Below are positions 16,927 to 24,045 of a stretch of 42,035 nt of DNA, one piece after another; the first letter of the stretch is position 1; every line of letters starts with the position of its first letter. The notes under the pieces are model-generated. The model was not told where the DNA came from. It saw only the letters and a list, made by a program, of their open reading frames with translations, and made no database searches. Source of the DNA: an uncultured Azonexus sp. (GTDB lineage Bacteria; Pseudomonadota; Gammaproteobacteria; Burkholderiales; Rhodocyclaceae); NCBI GenBank assembly GCA_937983545.1, contig CALJZP010000080.1, forward strand, positions 1 to 42,035, written 5' to 3'. The translations under genes were made by a program, and so were the position numbers.

Positions 16927-17496
16927 TCAGGTTGCTTTACGGTACCTGTTGACAACAATGCCGCATGAAAAGGCTGTTGACGACTCAAGCACCATCTTCT
17001 GGAAATTATCGAGCGTTTTAAATATGGACATCCCGTTACCGATCGCGATTGGATTGATGAACAAATGAAATTCGTCAATCAATCCTTGTTTTATCAGGGA
17101 TGACACAAAGGCAGCACCGCCATAAACGATGATGTCTTTACCTTGTTGTTCTTTGAGCCGGGAAATTTCGTCAACAAGATCGCCCTTTGCTAATACTGTA
17201 TTTTCCCATTCTGACTCGCCAAGCGTTTTAGGAAAAACGACTTTGTGCGTATTCGTATATTTTTTCCCTGCCGCAACTTCCGGAGCATCCGGGTTCGCGG
17301 CCACCGCAGCCCAATAAGGAATGAAACCCTGGGCTAGATTTCTGCCAAGGACGATACAGTCAACTGGCTCCGTTATTTCTTCTACATACCTCTTTAGATC
17401 ATCATCCCAGTCCCACAGCATCCAATCCATCTCGCCTTTGGGGCCGGCAACAAAACCGTCAATGGACATTTGCACCTGGAGCTTTAACTTTCGCAT
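16927..17496 (-). CDS. Dihydrofolate reductase/RibD C-terminal family reductase
   Basis: A 189-residue protein of the RibD-C/DHFR-like fold: MRKLKLQVQMSIDGFVAGP at the start, DCIVLGRNLAQGF in the first third, and IVYGGAAFVSSLIKQGLIDE near the C-terminus, the NADPH-binding glycine pair of this family. Such proteins are common small reductases of unknown substrate; they are not the folA housekeeping enzyme. The ATG at 17496 has GGAAAGGAAGG ahead of it. Its base composition is clearly lower in GC than the flanking operons, and it lies between two IS110-type remnants, so recent transfer is likely. Confidence 0.85.
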   Translation of the reverse strand: MRKLKLQVQMSIDGFVAGPKGEMDWMLWDWDDDLKRYVEEITEPVDCIVLGRNLAQGFIPYWAAVAANPDAPEVAAGKKYTNTHKVVFPKTLGESEWENTVLAKGDLVDEISRLKEQQGKDIIVYGGAAFVSSLIKQGLIDEFHLFINPIAIGNGMSIFKTLDNFQKMVLESSTAFSCGIVVNRYRKAT

Positions 17497-17603
17497 GTAG
17501 CACCTTCCTTTCCTGAATAATCGGACACCGCACAAGGCCGATAGTTCACGCGATACCGGTACTCATGGGAATGGAAAGAATGCATTTCAGATTGCCGTGA
17601 GAG

Positions 17604-17815
17604 ATGACCAGCGACTCTGCCCGCCACTGGGGCCGCGTCCTCAATGGGCGGGAAATTGAAGTGAAACTGCTGCCTGCAGCCAACAACATCCGGGCCTACG
17701 TGAAACGGAACAAGGCCGATGACGCCAATCCCCGCGCTTTGCTAGAAACAACCTGCTGCGCCGATAGCCCGCCGGTGCGAGTGAAATCCGTCGAGCAACT
17801 GGCGTTGGATGGCTG
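17604..17815 (+). pseudogene. IS110/IS1111-type transposase fragment
   Basis: About 70 codons match the middle of an IS110-family transposase: ARHWGRVL, IEVKLLPA, IRAYVKRNKADDANP and VKSVEQLALDG. Both ends of the gene are missing and the frame runs out of homology at about 17812, next to the 3' end of the opposing methyltransferase gene. The fragment is not continuous with the remnant at 16551. Some IS1111-group elements specifically target integron attC sites, which is of interest because an attC-like site lies 400 bases away, but this piece is too short to place in that group. Confidence 0.7.
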
Positions 17816-17821
17816 CCGGAC

Positions 17822-18208
17822 TCACTTTCCTTGCGGCTCGTCGTATTGAACGAATAATTTCCCATTCGGCGCCAGCCATCGCATTGCAAGTTGTTGGGCT
17901 TGCCTTGGCTCTGAATGGAAGAGGCGGACACGCATGGCAAGGACTTTGTCGAACTTTCTGTCACCTAGATCGGCCAACTCAAGCTCGGCCATTATGAATT
18001 TCGCGAGGCCAGCCTTCACGAATGCCTCGTTTCGCTTGACCGCCGCATCGATCATCTTCTGCGAGCGATCTATTGCCAGGAAACTGCCACTGACAAGCTT
18101 GCTGCAGATCAGCGTTGCAGCTACTCCGTGCCCGCAGCCGATCTCCAGAATCCGGTCGCCCGGCTGAATCTTCATTGATTCGACGAAATCTTCAATGCGG
18201 TCGGACAT
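17822..18208 (-). CDS. Short class I SAM methyltransferase (possible gene cassette)
   Basis: A 128-residue protein with motif I RILEIGCGHGVA and the motif II region SFLAIDRSQKMID, ending after NGKLFVQYDEPQGK. Typical relatives are 180 residues or longer, so the C-terminus may be truncated; the stop lies beside the IS110-type fragment. It starts 10 bases after a GTTAGAC core site of the attC-like element, the spacing expected of a promoterless integron cassette gene. GC content is lower than in the neighbouring core genes. Substrate unknown. Whether it is still functional depends on whether the last strands of the fold are dispensable. Confidence 0.75.
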   Translation of the reverse strand: MSDRIEDFVESMKIQPGDRILEIGCGHGVAATLICSKLVSGSFLAIDRSQKMIDAAVKRNEAFVKAGLAKFIMAELELADLGDRKFDKVLAMRVRLFHSEPRQAQQLAMRWLAPNGKLFVQYDEPQGK

Positions 18209-18218
18209 GAGTAGCAGT

Positions 18219-18466
18219 GTCTAACGAAGCTGTAGAAAAACTAAGCCCGAAATATTTAGGGGCGAATTTCGGGAATGATTTATCTCTCCCGAGACGGCGA
18301 TCATCGATTCTGAAGCGATTGTGCAAGTCGGGGGATTCTGAATTTTGGGCATTTTGTGCGGAAATTAGTTTTTCTACAGCCTCAACGTGCAAGGTGAGGG
18401 GCGCGGAGCCGGCTTGCCGGCGTAGCGTCCCAGCGGCGAAGCCGCGCCTCGACCGGGATGTTAGGT
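18219..18466 (-). repeat. attC-like integron recombination site, interrupted by a MITE
   Basis: Read on the minus strand, ACCTAAC (18460-18466, overlapping the stop of the GNAT gene) and GTTAGAC (18219-18225, just before the methyltransferase start) fit the RYYYAAC and GTTRRRY outer core sites of an attC. Between them a GC-rich imperfect dyad (GAGGCGCGG against CCGCGCCCCTC, with smaller GCCGGC and GCGGC hairpins inside) fits the palindromic body. A 152-bp inverted-repeat element at 18229-18380 interrupts the site four bases inside the GTTAGAC end. Without it the site would be about 96 bases, within the normal attC range. This is a visual assignment. Confidence 0.55.
18229..18380. mobile_element. 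MITE-like element with 16-bp perfect terminal inverted repeats
   Basis: GCTGTAGAAAAACTAA at 18229-18244 is the exact reverse complement of the sequence at 18365-18380. The 152-bp interior is AT-richer than its surroundings and encodes nothing convincing, so the element would need a transposase in trans. No clear target-site duplication is visible at the ends. It lies inside the attC-like site between the GNAT and methyltransferase genes. Confidence 0.7.
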
Positions 18467-18946
18467 TGCATTTCGTGGCAACCGCATGTGAATGAGTGCA
18501 ACCGGGTTTCCTTCCTTGTTTTTCCGTTCCTCGATGGCGTATGGCTGAAACCCAAGTTTTGGGTAAAGCAGCAAACCTGCGATGTTTTGATTGAAGCAGG
18601 ACACTGTTACCTCTGATGCCAGATGTTTTGAGAAAGCGAGGTGCGCCATGTGCTTGATGAGATAGCTACCGACTCCAAGCCCTCTGGTCGCTGGGGAAAC
18701 GATGACGTTTCCGATTGAGCAGACGCCACCGGTTTCACTACGGTAGAAATTTGCAAAGGCGACCACTTCACCGTCAAGTTCAACTACCGTTGAGTCGGAG
18801 CGCTGCGCAATTGCCTCCTGAAGCTGTGACGGGGCTAACGGAAAATCTGCCTTTGGAAATAAGAAAAACAACTCAGACGCATTTTGCGGAAAACCACAGA
18901 TGATCTGAAGATCGTTTTCGGTAATTGGGCGGTGACTCAGCGACAT
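18461..18946 (-). CDS. GNAT-family N-acetyltransferase (possible gene cassette)
   Basis: A 161-residue single-domain GNAT protein with the acetyl-CoA loop in VSPATRGLGVGSYLIKHM and the family beta-bulge region before it (GGVCSIGNVIVSP). It should acetylate an amine of a small molecule or protein; the substrate is unknown. GNAT genes are among the commonest integron cassette genes. Here the gene is flanked by core-site sequences in the right orientation: GTTAGGT 10 bases ahead of the ATG, and ACCTAAC containing its own TAA stop codon. GC content is low for this genome. Confidence 0.88.
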   Translation of the reverse strand: MSLSHRPITENDLQIICGFPQNASELFFLFPKADFPLAPSQLQEAIAQRSDSTVVELDGEVVAFANFYRSETGGVCSIGNVIVSPATRGLGVGSYLIKHMAHLAFSKHLASEVTVSCFNQNIAGLLLYPKLGFQPYAIEERKNKEGNPVALIHMRLPRNAT

Positions 18947-18956
18947 GCTTCAAGCA

Positions 18957-18963
18957 ACCTAAC
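18957..18963 (-). other. Integron core-site half (GTTRRRY) upstream of the GNAT gene
   Basis: On the minus strand AAGTTAGGTTGC places GTTAGGT 10 bases before the GNAT start, matching GTTRRRY. No partner RYYYAAC site is visible within the next 100 bases upstream, so this would be the end of a truncated attC or an attI-type site. Confidence 0.45.
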
Positions 18964-18985
18964 TTGAAATAGACGGCACATTCAT

Positions 18986-19054
18986 ATATCCATTTGTTAC
19001 CAAATATGGATATTTATTTCCAATAATGGACAGGCCGTGATTGCCATTATTGGA
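18986..19054. repeat. Pair of adjacent perfect inverted repeats
   Basis: ATATCCAT (18986-18993) pairs with ATGGATAT (19006-19013), and TCCAATAATGG (19019-19029) pairs with CCATTATTGGA (19044-19054). The second dyad overlaps the stop codon of the unknown gene at 19047. The stretch is strikingly AT-rich for this genome. It could be a transcription end, a protein binding site, or the edge of a mobile element. Confidence 0.6.
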
Positions 19055-19469
19055 CATCTTTAACGATGCGCCTTTGCAGCGTCAGGGCGCGGGCGATGTA
19101 GCCGGAGACGCGCCACAGTTTGCGTTCGGCATCCCATACTCCGCCGGATTCCTTGATCTGCCGGCGCACTTCCGTTTCGCCGTAGCCCACCCGAACCCAC
19201 ACCATGGCTGCCGGAGGGCCGGCGCGCTCTTCGACGAGCAGTTCTACGGTGGTAAAGCGTTTACCGGTACTACGGTCGATACGGTAGCGAACACAGAGGA
19301 GGTCTGCGCCGTAACGCTGAAGCAGTCTCCGGGTTCCTGGGTTTCCCGGTTTCAGGCGCTTGGTTGTGGTCGAGCGCAGGAGCGCGGCGACCGCCTCGGT
19401 GGCGGCAACGGGCGCGCCGTGGAACAGCGCGATTTCGTCAGGAGAATGGCGGCTAGGCTTATGAACCAT
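19047..19469 (-). CDS. Conserved-looking protein of unknown function
   Basis: A 140-residue basic protein with no signal peptide or membrane segment. Its C-terminal half, VWVRVGYGETEVRRQIKES followed by GGVWDAERKLWRV and a final ALTLQRRIVKDV, resembles a small family I associate with mobile regions of proteobacterial genomes, but I cannot name it. The ATG at 19469 was chosen; a TTG 39 bases upstream would overlap a terminator hairpin. It lies between the cassette-like genes and the substrate-binding protein gene, and its GC content is higher than that of the cassette genes. Confidence 0.6.
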   Translation of the reverse strand: MVHKPSRHSPDEIALFHGAPVAATEAVAALLRSTTTKRLKPGNPGTRRLLQRYGADLLCVRYRIDRSTGKRFTTVELLVEERAGPPAAMVWVRVGYGETEVRRQIKESGGVWDAERKLWRVSGYIARALTLQRRIVKDVQ

Positions 19470-19504
19470 GCTCGGCAGCTTACTGCCGATGCATGACACG
19501 AGCA

Positions 19505-19542
19505 ACAACGGACCCGCACGTCATTTCCGGCGGGTCCGTTGT
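19505..19542. terminator. Strong hairpin after the substrate-binding protein gene
   Basis: ACAACGGACCCGC at 19505-19517 pairs perfectly with 19530-19542 across a 12-base loop, giving a 13-bp stem. It lies 20 bases beyond the stop of the minus-strand binding-protein gene. There is no long T-run on either side, so it may work as a terminator only with help or as an mRNA-stabilising hairpin. Confidence 0.65.
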
Positions 19543-19562
19543 CGGGCAGACTTGCCGGGCTG

Positions 19563-20687
19563 TCAGCGCATCAGCCGCCCGGAACTGCCGACGATGGTGA
19601 CTTCGACGAAGCTCGAGCCGAGGCGGTTCTTGCTGTAATCGACGACGAAATTGCCGGCATCGTATTTCTGCAGGCTGGCCAGGGCGCTGACGAGTTTGTC
19701 GCGAGTCGGTTGCGGGCCGGCCCGGCGCAGGCCTTCGGTCATGACCTTGGCGGCGATGTAGCCTTCGAGGACGGTATAGGTCGGGCCGCTCTTCGGGGCG
19801 AATTCAGGGGGCAAGGCCTGGAATTCACGGACGATGGTGGTGACGCCGCTCCACGGGTAGGGAACGACCTGGGCAATGGCGATGCCCGCCGCCGTTTGTC
19901 CCATTTCGGCCTGCAGCGCCTTGTAGCCGACAACGGAGAGGGCGAAGAACTGCGATTGCTTGCCGGCCTGGCGCATTTCACGCACGAAGGCGGCGGTCGG
20001 CTTGTAGGTGCTGATCATGACGACACCTTGCGGATCGGCGGCACCGATGCTCTTCACCGCATCGCGCACGTCGTTCTTGGTCTTGTCGAAAGCGCCGACG
20101 GCGACCATTTTCAGGTTGCGCTTGGCGAGGGCTTTTTCGACCCCGGCCAGTCCGGATTTGCCGAAGGCGTCGTCCTGGTAGAAGACGGCAATCTTGTTGA
20201 TGCCCAGTGTGGTCAGCTGGTCGATGATCTTTTCGGTTTCATCGCCGTAACTGGCACGCAGCCAGAAGGTCGTCGGCGATTTCTGGGCACGCAGCTCGTC
20301 GGACCCGGTGTAGGGAGCCAGCGAAGGAATGGCCCGCTCGTTGATCAGCGGCAGCAGGGCGCCATAATTGGCCGAACCGAACATGCCGAGGAAGGCCAGT
20401 ACGTCCTCCTGATCGATGAGCTTCTTCGCGTTTTCCACGCTGCGTTCGACCACATAGCCGTCGTCGAGCGTCAGCAGTTCGACACGGCGGCCGTTGATGC
20501 CGCCCTTGGCGTTCAAGGCATTGAAGTAGGCGAGCATGCCGTCGCGGTACTCGCTGCCCAGTTCGGCCAGCGGGCCACTCAGAGGCAGGGACTGGCCGAG
20601 GCGGATCGGACCATTCTGGGCGTGAGCGGTCAGCGCGAGCAGCGACAGGCCGGCCACTACCAGCCATTGCTTCAGGTTTGCAAACAT
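19563..20687 (-). CDS. Branched-chain-amino-acid-type ABC substrate-binding protein (orphan)
   Basis: A 374-residue periplasmic binding protein of the LivJ/Peripla_BP_6 class: signal peptide (residues 1-22, ending TAHA), then IRLGQSLPLSGPLAELG, an FLGMFGSANYGALLPL hinge region and IAVFYQDDAFGKSGL in the second lobe. It would bind an amino acid or small carboxylate for an ABC importer or a sensor. No permease or ATPase gene is next to it. GAGGAGA precedes the ATG at 20687, which was preferred over a longer frame because it begins the signal peptide. It diverges from the second aryl polyene block and shares its 136-base upstream gap. Confidence 0.93.
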   Translation of the reverse strand: MFANLKQWLVVAGLSLLALTAHAQNGPIRLGQSLPLSGPLAELGSEYRDGMLAYFNALNAKGGINGRRVELLTLDDGYVVERSVENAKKLIDQEDVLAFLGMFGSANYGALLPLINERAIPSLAPYTGSDELRAQKSPTTFWLRASYGDETEKIIDQLTTLGINKIAVFYQDDAFGKSGLAGVEKALAKRNLKMVAVGAFDKTKNDVRDAVKSIGAADPQGVVMISTYKPTAAFVREMRQAGKQSQFFALSVVGYKALQAEMGQTAAGIAIAQVVPYPWSGVTTIVREFQALPPEFAPKSGPTYTVLEGYIAAKVMTEGLRRAGPQPTRDKLVSALASLQKYDAGNFVVDYSKNRLGSSFVEVTIVGSSGRLMR

Positions 20688-20823
20688 TTTGTCTCCTCGA
20701 ATCATTTTTATGAACCCGCAGTCTAGGTCGCAACCTGCGCGACGCATTGTCATCCGGATGACAAACAGGGGCTTTTCGGGGGCCTCTGGTAAAATCAGCT
20801 TTTGCCGATACGGACCGCAAACC

Positions 20824-22014
20824 GTGACTCCGCTGCTACTTTCTGCCTACACCGCCACGACCTGTCTCGGGCGTGGCCTGGACGCCACGCGTTCGGCCTT
20901 GCGTGCCGGCTACAGCGGGCTCGCCCCCTGCGCGTTCGAGACGGTGCAACTGGACACCTGGCTCGGCGAAGTCGCCCACGTCGACGACGAGAAACTGCCT
21001 GCCGCGCTGGCCGCCTACGATTGCCGCAACAACCGGCTGACGCAGATGGGGCTGGAAACCGACGGTTTCGCCGACCGTGTGCGCGAAGCCATTGCCCGCT
21101 ACGGCAAGACGCGGGTCGGCGTTTTCCTCGGCACGAGCACGGCCGGCATCCTGCAAACGGAACTGGCCTACCGCCGGCGCGATGCGGAAACCGGCGCGCT
21201 GCTCGACGATTTTCACTACCGCACGACGCACAATTCGTTCTCGCTGGCTGAATTCACCCGCGACTACTTCGGGCTGGAAGGCATGGCGATGGCCATTTCG
21301 ACCGCCTGTTCGTCGAGTGCCAAGGTCTTTGCCGCCGCCGCCCGCCAGCTTGAACTGGGCACCATCGACGCGGCCATCGTCGGTGGCGTCGATACGCTGT
21401 GCCTGACCACGCTGTACGGTTTCGCCTCGCTGCAACTGACCTCCACGCAGCCGTGCCGCCCGTACGACGCCGAGCGCAACGGCATCTCGATCGGCGAGGG
21501 CGCCGCCTTCGCGCTGCTGGAACGCACGGATGCGCCGGCGGCGGGTTCGATCCTGCTGCTCGGCACCGGCGAATCGAGCGATGCCTATCACATGTCGTCG
21601 CCGCACCCGGAAGGGCTGGGCGCCAGGCTGGCGATGGAAGCTGCACTGCGCTCGGCTGGCCTGAATACCGCCGATATTGACTACATCAACCTGCACGGTA
21701 CCTCGACGCCGGCCAACGATGCCGCCGAGGGCAAGGCGGTCGCCGCACTGTTTGGCACGACGGTCCCGTGCAGCTCGACCAAGGGTGCCACCGGCCATAC
21801 GCTGGGTGCCGCCGGTGCCGTCGAGACCATTGTTTGCGCGCTGGCAATCACGGACGGCTTTCTGCCCGGCAGCCCCGGTACGCAAAACCTCGACCCGGCC
21901 ATCTCGGTCGATTACCTGAAGCAGGGCAGGGCTGGCAGCGTACGTCGCGCCCTGACCAATTCCTTCGGCTTCGGCGGCAGCAACTGCAGCCTGATCCTCG
22001 GAGTCGCCGCATGA
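20824..22014 (+). CDS. Beta-ketoacyl-ACP synthase (KS 2, ApeO-like)
   Basis: A 396-residue ketosynthase starting at GTG 20824. The triad is complete: Cys162 in STACSSSAK, His291 in NLHGTST and His325 in KGATGHTLGAAG; the terminal NSFGFGGSN loop is present. It is followed with a four-base overlap by a truncated ketosynthase-like protein, the arrangement of the ketosynthase/chain-length-factor heterodimer in aryl polyene synthesis, so this is the likely chain-extending enzyme. A TAAAAT at 20790-20795 could be a -10 element but no convincing -35 is visible. It opens the second pathway block after 6.7 kb of accessory DNA. Confidence 0.93.
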   Translation: MTPLLLSAYTATTCLGRGLDATRSALRAGYSGLAPCAFETVQLDTWLGEVAHVDDEKLPAALAAYDCRNNRLTQMGLETDGFADRVREAIARYGKTRVGVFLGTSTAGILQTELAYRRRDAETGALLDDFHYRTTHNSFSLAEFTRDYFGLEGMAMAISTACSSSAKVFAAAARQLELGTIDAAIVGGVDTLCLTTLYGFASLQLTSTQPCRPYDAERNGISIGEGAAFALLERTDAPAAGSILLLGTGESSDAYHMSSPHPEGLGARLAMEAALRSAGLNTADIDYINLHGTSTPANDAAEGKAVAALFGTTVPCSSTKGATGHTLGAAGAVETIVCALAITDGFLPGSPGTQNLDPAISVDYLKQGRAGSVRRALTNSFGFGGSNCSLILGVAA

Positions 22015-22814
22015 ACGCCAAACCCCTGACAGCCTGGATCGAAGGCATCGGTTTCCTGGCCCCCGGCCTGCCGGACTGGCCGACCGCCCGCGCCGTACTG
22101 CGCGGCGAGCAGGCCTACGAAAACGCACCGTCGGTGTTGCCCGCGCCGGCCATCCTGCCGCCGGCCGAACGCCGTCGCGCCAGCCGTGTCGTCAAGTTGA
22201 CGCTGGCTGTCGGCCTCGAAGCCGCCGCCCATGCCGGGAGCGATGTCGCGCAACTGGCGACCGTGTTCTCCGCATCTGGCGCCGACGGTCACAACTGCCA
22301 CGCCCTGTGCGAGCAATTGGCCGGGGAAGACCGCCAGATTTCGCCGACCCGCTTCCATAACTCGGTGCATAACGCGGCGGCCGGTTATTGGGGCATCGCC
22401 ACCGGCGCCATGGCGCCCTGCCAGGTGATCTGTGCCTACGACGCGAGCTTCGGTGCCGGCCTGATCGACGCACTCGGCCAGGTCGTTCTCGACCGCCAGA
22501 CGACCCTGCTGATCGCCTACGACAGTGAATACCCGGAGCCGCTGTTCGCCAAGCGCCCGGTTCCCGACGTGGCCGGCATCGGATTGGTACTGACACCGGA
22601 ACGCAGTGAGCGCTCGCTTGCCAGCATCACGGTGACACCGGAGACGACCCCGGCGGATAGGCTGACAGATGGCGCACTGGAAACCCTGCGTACGGCCATT
22701 CCGGCCATGCGTGCCTTGCCTTTGTTGCGCAAGCTGGCGCTGGGCGAGGGCGGTACCGTATGCCTCGACTACTTGCCTCCGATGCAACTGTGCGTCGCCA
22801 TCCAACCGTGCTAG
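22011..22814 (+). CDS. Chain-length-factor-like truncated ketosynthase (ApeC-like)
   Basis: A 267-residue protein related to the N-terminal half of ketosynthases (Ketoacyl-synt_2 type). It keeps the framework, for example TVFSASGADGHN and the dimer-helix stretch SVHNAAAGYWGIA, but has no active-site cysteine in the expected place and lacks the C-terminal His-containing half. In aryl polyene systems such a protein pairs with the complete ketosynthase and is thought to set chain length. It overlaps the ketosynthase stop (ATGA), and a GTG start for the next gene overlaps its own stop. Catalytic inactivity is inferred from the missing residues. Confidence 0.82.
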   Translation: MNAKPLTAWIEGIGFLAPGLPDWPTARAVLRGEQAYENAPSVLPAPAILPPAERRRASRVVKLTLAVGLEAAAHAGSDVAQLATVFSASGADGHNCHALCEQLAGEDRQISPTRFHNSVHNAAAGYWGIATGAMAPCQVICAYDASFGAGLIDALGQVVLDRQTTLLIAYDSEYPEPLFAKRPVPDVAGIGLVLTPERSERSLASITVTPETTPADRLTDGALETLRTAIPAMRALPLLRKLALGEGGTVCLDYLPPMQLCVAIQPC

Positions 22815-23257
22815 ACCACGCCTGGATCGCCGCCCACATCCCGCACCAGGGCAGCATGTGCCTGCTGGATGCGGTGGGTGACTGGTCGACCGAGGCCATC
22901 ACCTGCACCGCCAGCAGCCATACCGAACCGGCCAACCCGCTACGCGCCAATCACCGACTCGGCGCCGCCAACGGCATCGAATACGCCGCGCAAGCCATGG
23001 CCATTCATGGCGCACTGCTGGCCGGCAACGACGACCAGCCCCGGCAGGGCTACCTGACCAGCGTGCGCAGCGTGACCCTGCATGTCGCCCGTCTCGACGA
23101 CCTGCCCGGTGAATTGCTGGTCCGCGCAGAGCGCCTGTCCGGCGACGCCAACAACATCCTCTACCAGTTTTCCGTCAGCCACGCCGGCCGCTGCCTGCTC
23201 GAAGGCCGCGCCGCCGTGGTCCTTGATGCGAGTGCGATCAGCAAGGAAAAACCATGA
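22808..23257 (+). CDS. 3-hydroxyacyl-ACP dehydratase, hot-dog fold (ApeP-like)
   Basis: A 149-residue protein if started at GTG 22808, which overlaps the previous stop and begins the conserved part; an ATG at 22760 would add 16 residues that lie inside the upstream gene and look unconserved. The hot-dog motif IPHQGSMCLLDAV holds the probable catalytic histidine, and GIEYAAQAMAIHG is the helix with the acidic residue. It should pair with the 101-residue dehydratase of the first block in forming the polyene double bonds. The stop overlaps the ketoreductase start by four bases. Confidence 0.85.
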   Translation: MLDHAWIAAHIPHQGSMCLLDAVGDWSTEAITCTASSHTEPANPLRANHRLGAANGIEYAAQAMAIHGALLAGNDDQPRQGYLTSVRSVTLHVARLDDLPGELLVRAERLSGDANNILYQFSVSHAGRCLLEGRAAVVLDASAISKEKP

Positions 23258-23973
23258 AACGTGCCCTCGTGACCGGCGGCAGCGGCGGCATCGGTGCCGC
23301 CATCTGCCGACGACTGGCCGCCGACGGCCATCACGTCATCGTCCATGCCAACCGTAGCCTGGAAAAAGCCGAGGCCATCGTCACCACCATCCGCGAGGCT
23401 GGCGGCAGCGCCGAGGCCGTTGCCTTCGACGTTACCGATCGTGCCGCCACGGCTGCTGCACTGGAAAAACTGCTTGAAGCTGGCCCCATCCAGATCCTGA
23501 TCAACAACGCCGGCATTCACGCCGATGCCGTCTTCCCCGGCATGTCGGGCGAACAGTGGGATTCGGTGATCGCGGTATCGCTGAACGGTTTCTACAACGT
23601 GACCCAGCCGCTGACCATGCCGATGATCCGGACCCGCTGGGGCCGCATCGTCACCGTTTCGTCGATTGCCGGCATCACCGGCAATCGCGGTCAGGTCAAT
23701 TACTCGGCGGCCAAGGGCGCGCTACACGCCGCCAGTAAATCGCTGGCACTGGAACTGGCCAGTCGCGGCATCACGGTCAATGCCGTGGCGCCGGGCATCA
23801 TCGCCACCGACATGATCGAAGGCGCTTTCGACGCCGACGCGATCAAGCAGCTGGTACCGATGAAGCGGGCCGGCAAGCCGGAGGAAGTCGCCGACCTCGT
23901 CGCCTTCCTCGCCTCGGATAGCGCCGCCTATATCTCCGGACAAGTCATTTCGATCAATGGCGGGATGATCTGA
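23254..23973 (+). CDS. 3-ketoacyl-ACP reductase, FabG-like (ApeQ-like)
   Basis: A 239-residue short-chain dehydrogenase with the NADPH-binding TGGSGGIG (residues 7-14), NNAG (84-87), catalytic Ser137 in VSSIAG and Tyr150/Lys154 in YSAAK, ending in the FabG-like ISGQVISINGGMI. It would reduce the beta-keto group of each extended intermediate. Its place directly behind the ketosynthase pair and dehydratase, with a four-base overlap, marks it as the pathway-specific reductase rather than the housekeeping fabG. It is the last gene of the second block. Confidence 0.93.
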   Translation: MKRALVTGGSGGIGAAICRRLAADGHHVIVHANRSLEKAEAIVTTIREAGGSAEAVAFDVTDRAATAAALEKLLEAGPIQILINNAGIHADAVFPGMSGEQWDSVIAVSLNGFYNVTQPLTMPMIRTRWGRIVTVSSIAGITGNRGQVNYSAAKGALHAASKSLALELASRGITVNAVAPGIIATDMIEGAFDADAIKQLVPMKRAGKPEEVADLVAFLASDSAAYISGQVISINGGMI

Positions 23974-24045
23974 CGTCCGGGATATTTACACGGCATTACC
24001 CGCTCCCCTAGAATGCGTCGGTCACTCGATGGGAAACGTATAAAA

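Noticed and set aside
16927-17496. Trimethoprim-resistance dihydrofolate reductase cassette
   Set aside because: The sequence belongs to the RibD-C/DHFR-like family of unknown substrate and no attC core lies next to it.
17805-17822. A second attC core (ATCCAAC on the minus strand) after the methyltransferase stop
   Set aside because: It fits the degenerate consensus, but the same bases are explained by the transposase fragment codons, and no partner core or dyad follows.
18225-18384. Target-site duplication flanking the MITE
   Set aside because: The bases next to the two ends (CGAA and CTCA) do not form a direct repeat.
20767-20795. Full sigma70 promoter for the second aryl polyene block
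   Set aside because: TAAAAT is present at 20790 but no acceptable -35 hexamer is found 16-18 bases upstream.
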